5,230 nt of DNA from CAZKRU01 sp964555235. GTDB taxonomy: Bacteria > Verrucomicrobiota > Verrucomicrobiia > Methylacidiphilales > CAMAQI01. The position numbers and the translations under genes were made by a program. Under the pieces are notes generated by a model. That model saw nothing but the letters and a program-made list of their open reading frames with translations. It did no database searches and was not told where the DNA came from. Shown here piece by piece: positions 4,853 through 5,230 of the stretch (its first letter is position 1; each line of letters begins with the position of its first letter). The stretch lies in the NCBI GenBank assembly GCA_964555235.1, contig CAZKRU010000131.1, positions 1-5,230 on the forward strand. The letters run 5' to 3'.

Positions 4853-5230
4853 ATGAAATCGCTCGGACAACAACTTCACGAAGCACGCATTGCCAAAGGA
4901 TGGACTCCTGAAGCTGCGGCCAAGGTCACCAAGATCAAGGTGGAGCGCTTGCTTGAAATTGAGCGAGACGATTACACGAAGCTCGCGGCTCCCACCTATA
5001 TCCGGGGTTTTGTTCGGGTTTACTCGCGAGAATTGGGTTTAAATGAGAAGGAAATTCTTCAGCAGTTGGACGAACTTTGCGCCCAAGAGGATGGGGAATC
5101 CTACGTTGCGGCTCCTCCGGTTGAATATATCCCTCAGGAGATTCGGTACACGAAGCAATTTACCTCTCGAAAGATCGGTTCGTGGGTCATCTATTTGGTT
5201 TTGGGGATTGTGGTCTTGGTCGCTGGTGTT
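4853..5230 (+). CDS. rodZ: RodZ-family HTH/transmembrane protein, 5' part only
   Basis: The frame starts at ATG 4853 and is still open at the window edge (126 residues). Residues about 4-66 form the RodZ-type Cro/CI-like helix-turn-helix (HTH_25): LGQQLHEARIAKGWTPE, then KVTKIKVERLLEIERDDYTKL, then the hallmark APTYIRGFVRVYSRELGL (46-63), matching the family pattern 'P.YvrGFlr.YAr.LGl'. A polar linker (about 75-107) ends in R106-K107, followed by a hydrophobic segment from 109 to the edge (GSWVIYLVLGIVVLVAGV), the expected single membrane span. In RodZ the cytoplasmic HTH binds MreB and ties the cell-shape machinery to the membrane. Relatives with the same head and other C-terminal domains exist, and the periplasmic part is not visible. 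A weak purine stretch (AAGAGAGAGA, 4835-4844) ends 8 bases before the ATG. The gene follows GlyRS with 109 bases between, including terminator- and promoter-like signals, so it may be transcribed separately. Confidence 0.82.
   Translation, partial: MKSLGQQLHEARIAKGWTPEAAAKVTKIKVERLLEIERDDYTKLAAPTYIRGFVRVYSRELGLNEKEILQQLDELCAQEDGESYVAAPPVEYIPQEIRYTKQFTSRKIGSWVIYLVLGIVVLVAGV

Overview
The window reads as ordinary chromosomal DNA of a Gram-negative bacterium. Two genes carry export signals. A TonB-type C-terminal domain implies an outer membrane. The single-chain (alpha2) glycyl-tRNA synthetase and a RodZ-family membrane HTH protein fit the PVC group, most likely Verrucomicrobiota. That placement rests on remembered sequence flavour (for example the RYKAKMYRAIGSRWY stretch of the TonB-like domain and the wording of GlyRS) and is tentative. 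I found no transposase, integrase, CRISPR array, tRNA or rRNA gene, and no sign of a recent insertion.

Layout. Bases 1-414 (+) are the 3' end of a TonB-like gene whose start lies outside the window. After a 49-base gap come two genes joined by an ATGA overlap: 464-1414 (+), an exported thioredoxin-like domain fused to methionine sulfoxide reductase B, and 1411-2016 (+), an exported methionine sulfoxide reductase A. Bases 2017-2120 hold three inverted repeats between convergent genes. An HDOD-domain gene follows on the minus strand (2121-3014). An AT-rich divergent intergenic region (3015-3231) holds a good minus-strand promoter candidate and a strong Shine-Dalgarno that affects the start call of the next gene. 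The GlyRS gene occupies 3232-4743 (+), followed by an imperfect terminator-like hairpin and a possible promoter. The last gene, a RodZ-type HTH/membrane protein, starts at 4853 (+) and runs off the right edge.

How the genes work together. The clearest unit is the Msr pair. It carries the same three activities as Neisseria PilB (thioredoxin-like, MsrA, MsrB), but in another arrangement: Trx and MsrB are fused and MsrA is separate and translationally coupled. Both products have signal peptides, so this looks like an envelope repair system that reduces both the S (MsrA) and R (MsrB) diastereomers of methionine sulfoxide, with the Trx domain as the built-in electron donor. HDOD, GlyRS and RodZ are regulatory or housekeeping genes with no evident functional link to it.

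I see no strong case for a wholly new system. The most interesting points are the rearranged Trx-MsrB/MsrA operon with its altered cysteine layout, the GlyRS start region, and a 13-base sequence shared exactly by two intergenic regions.
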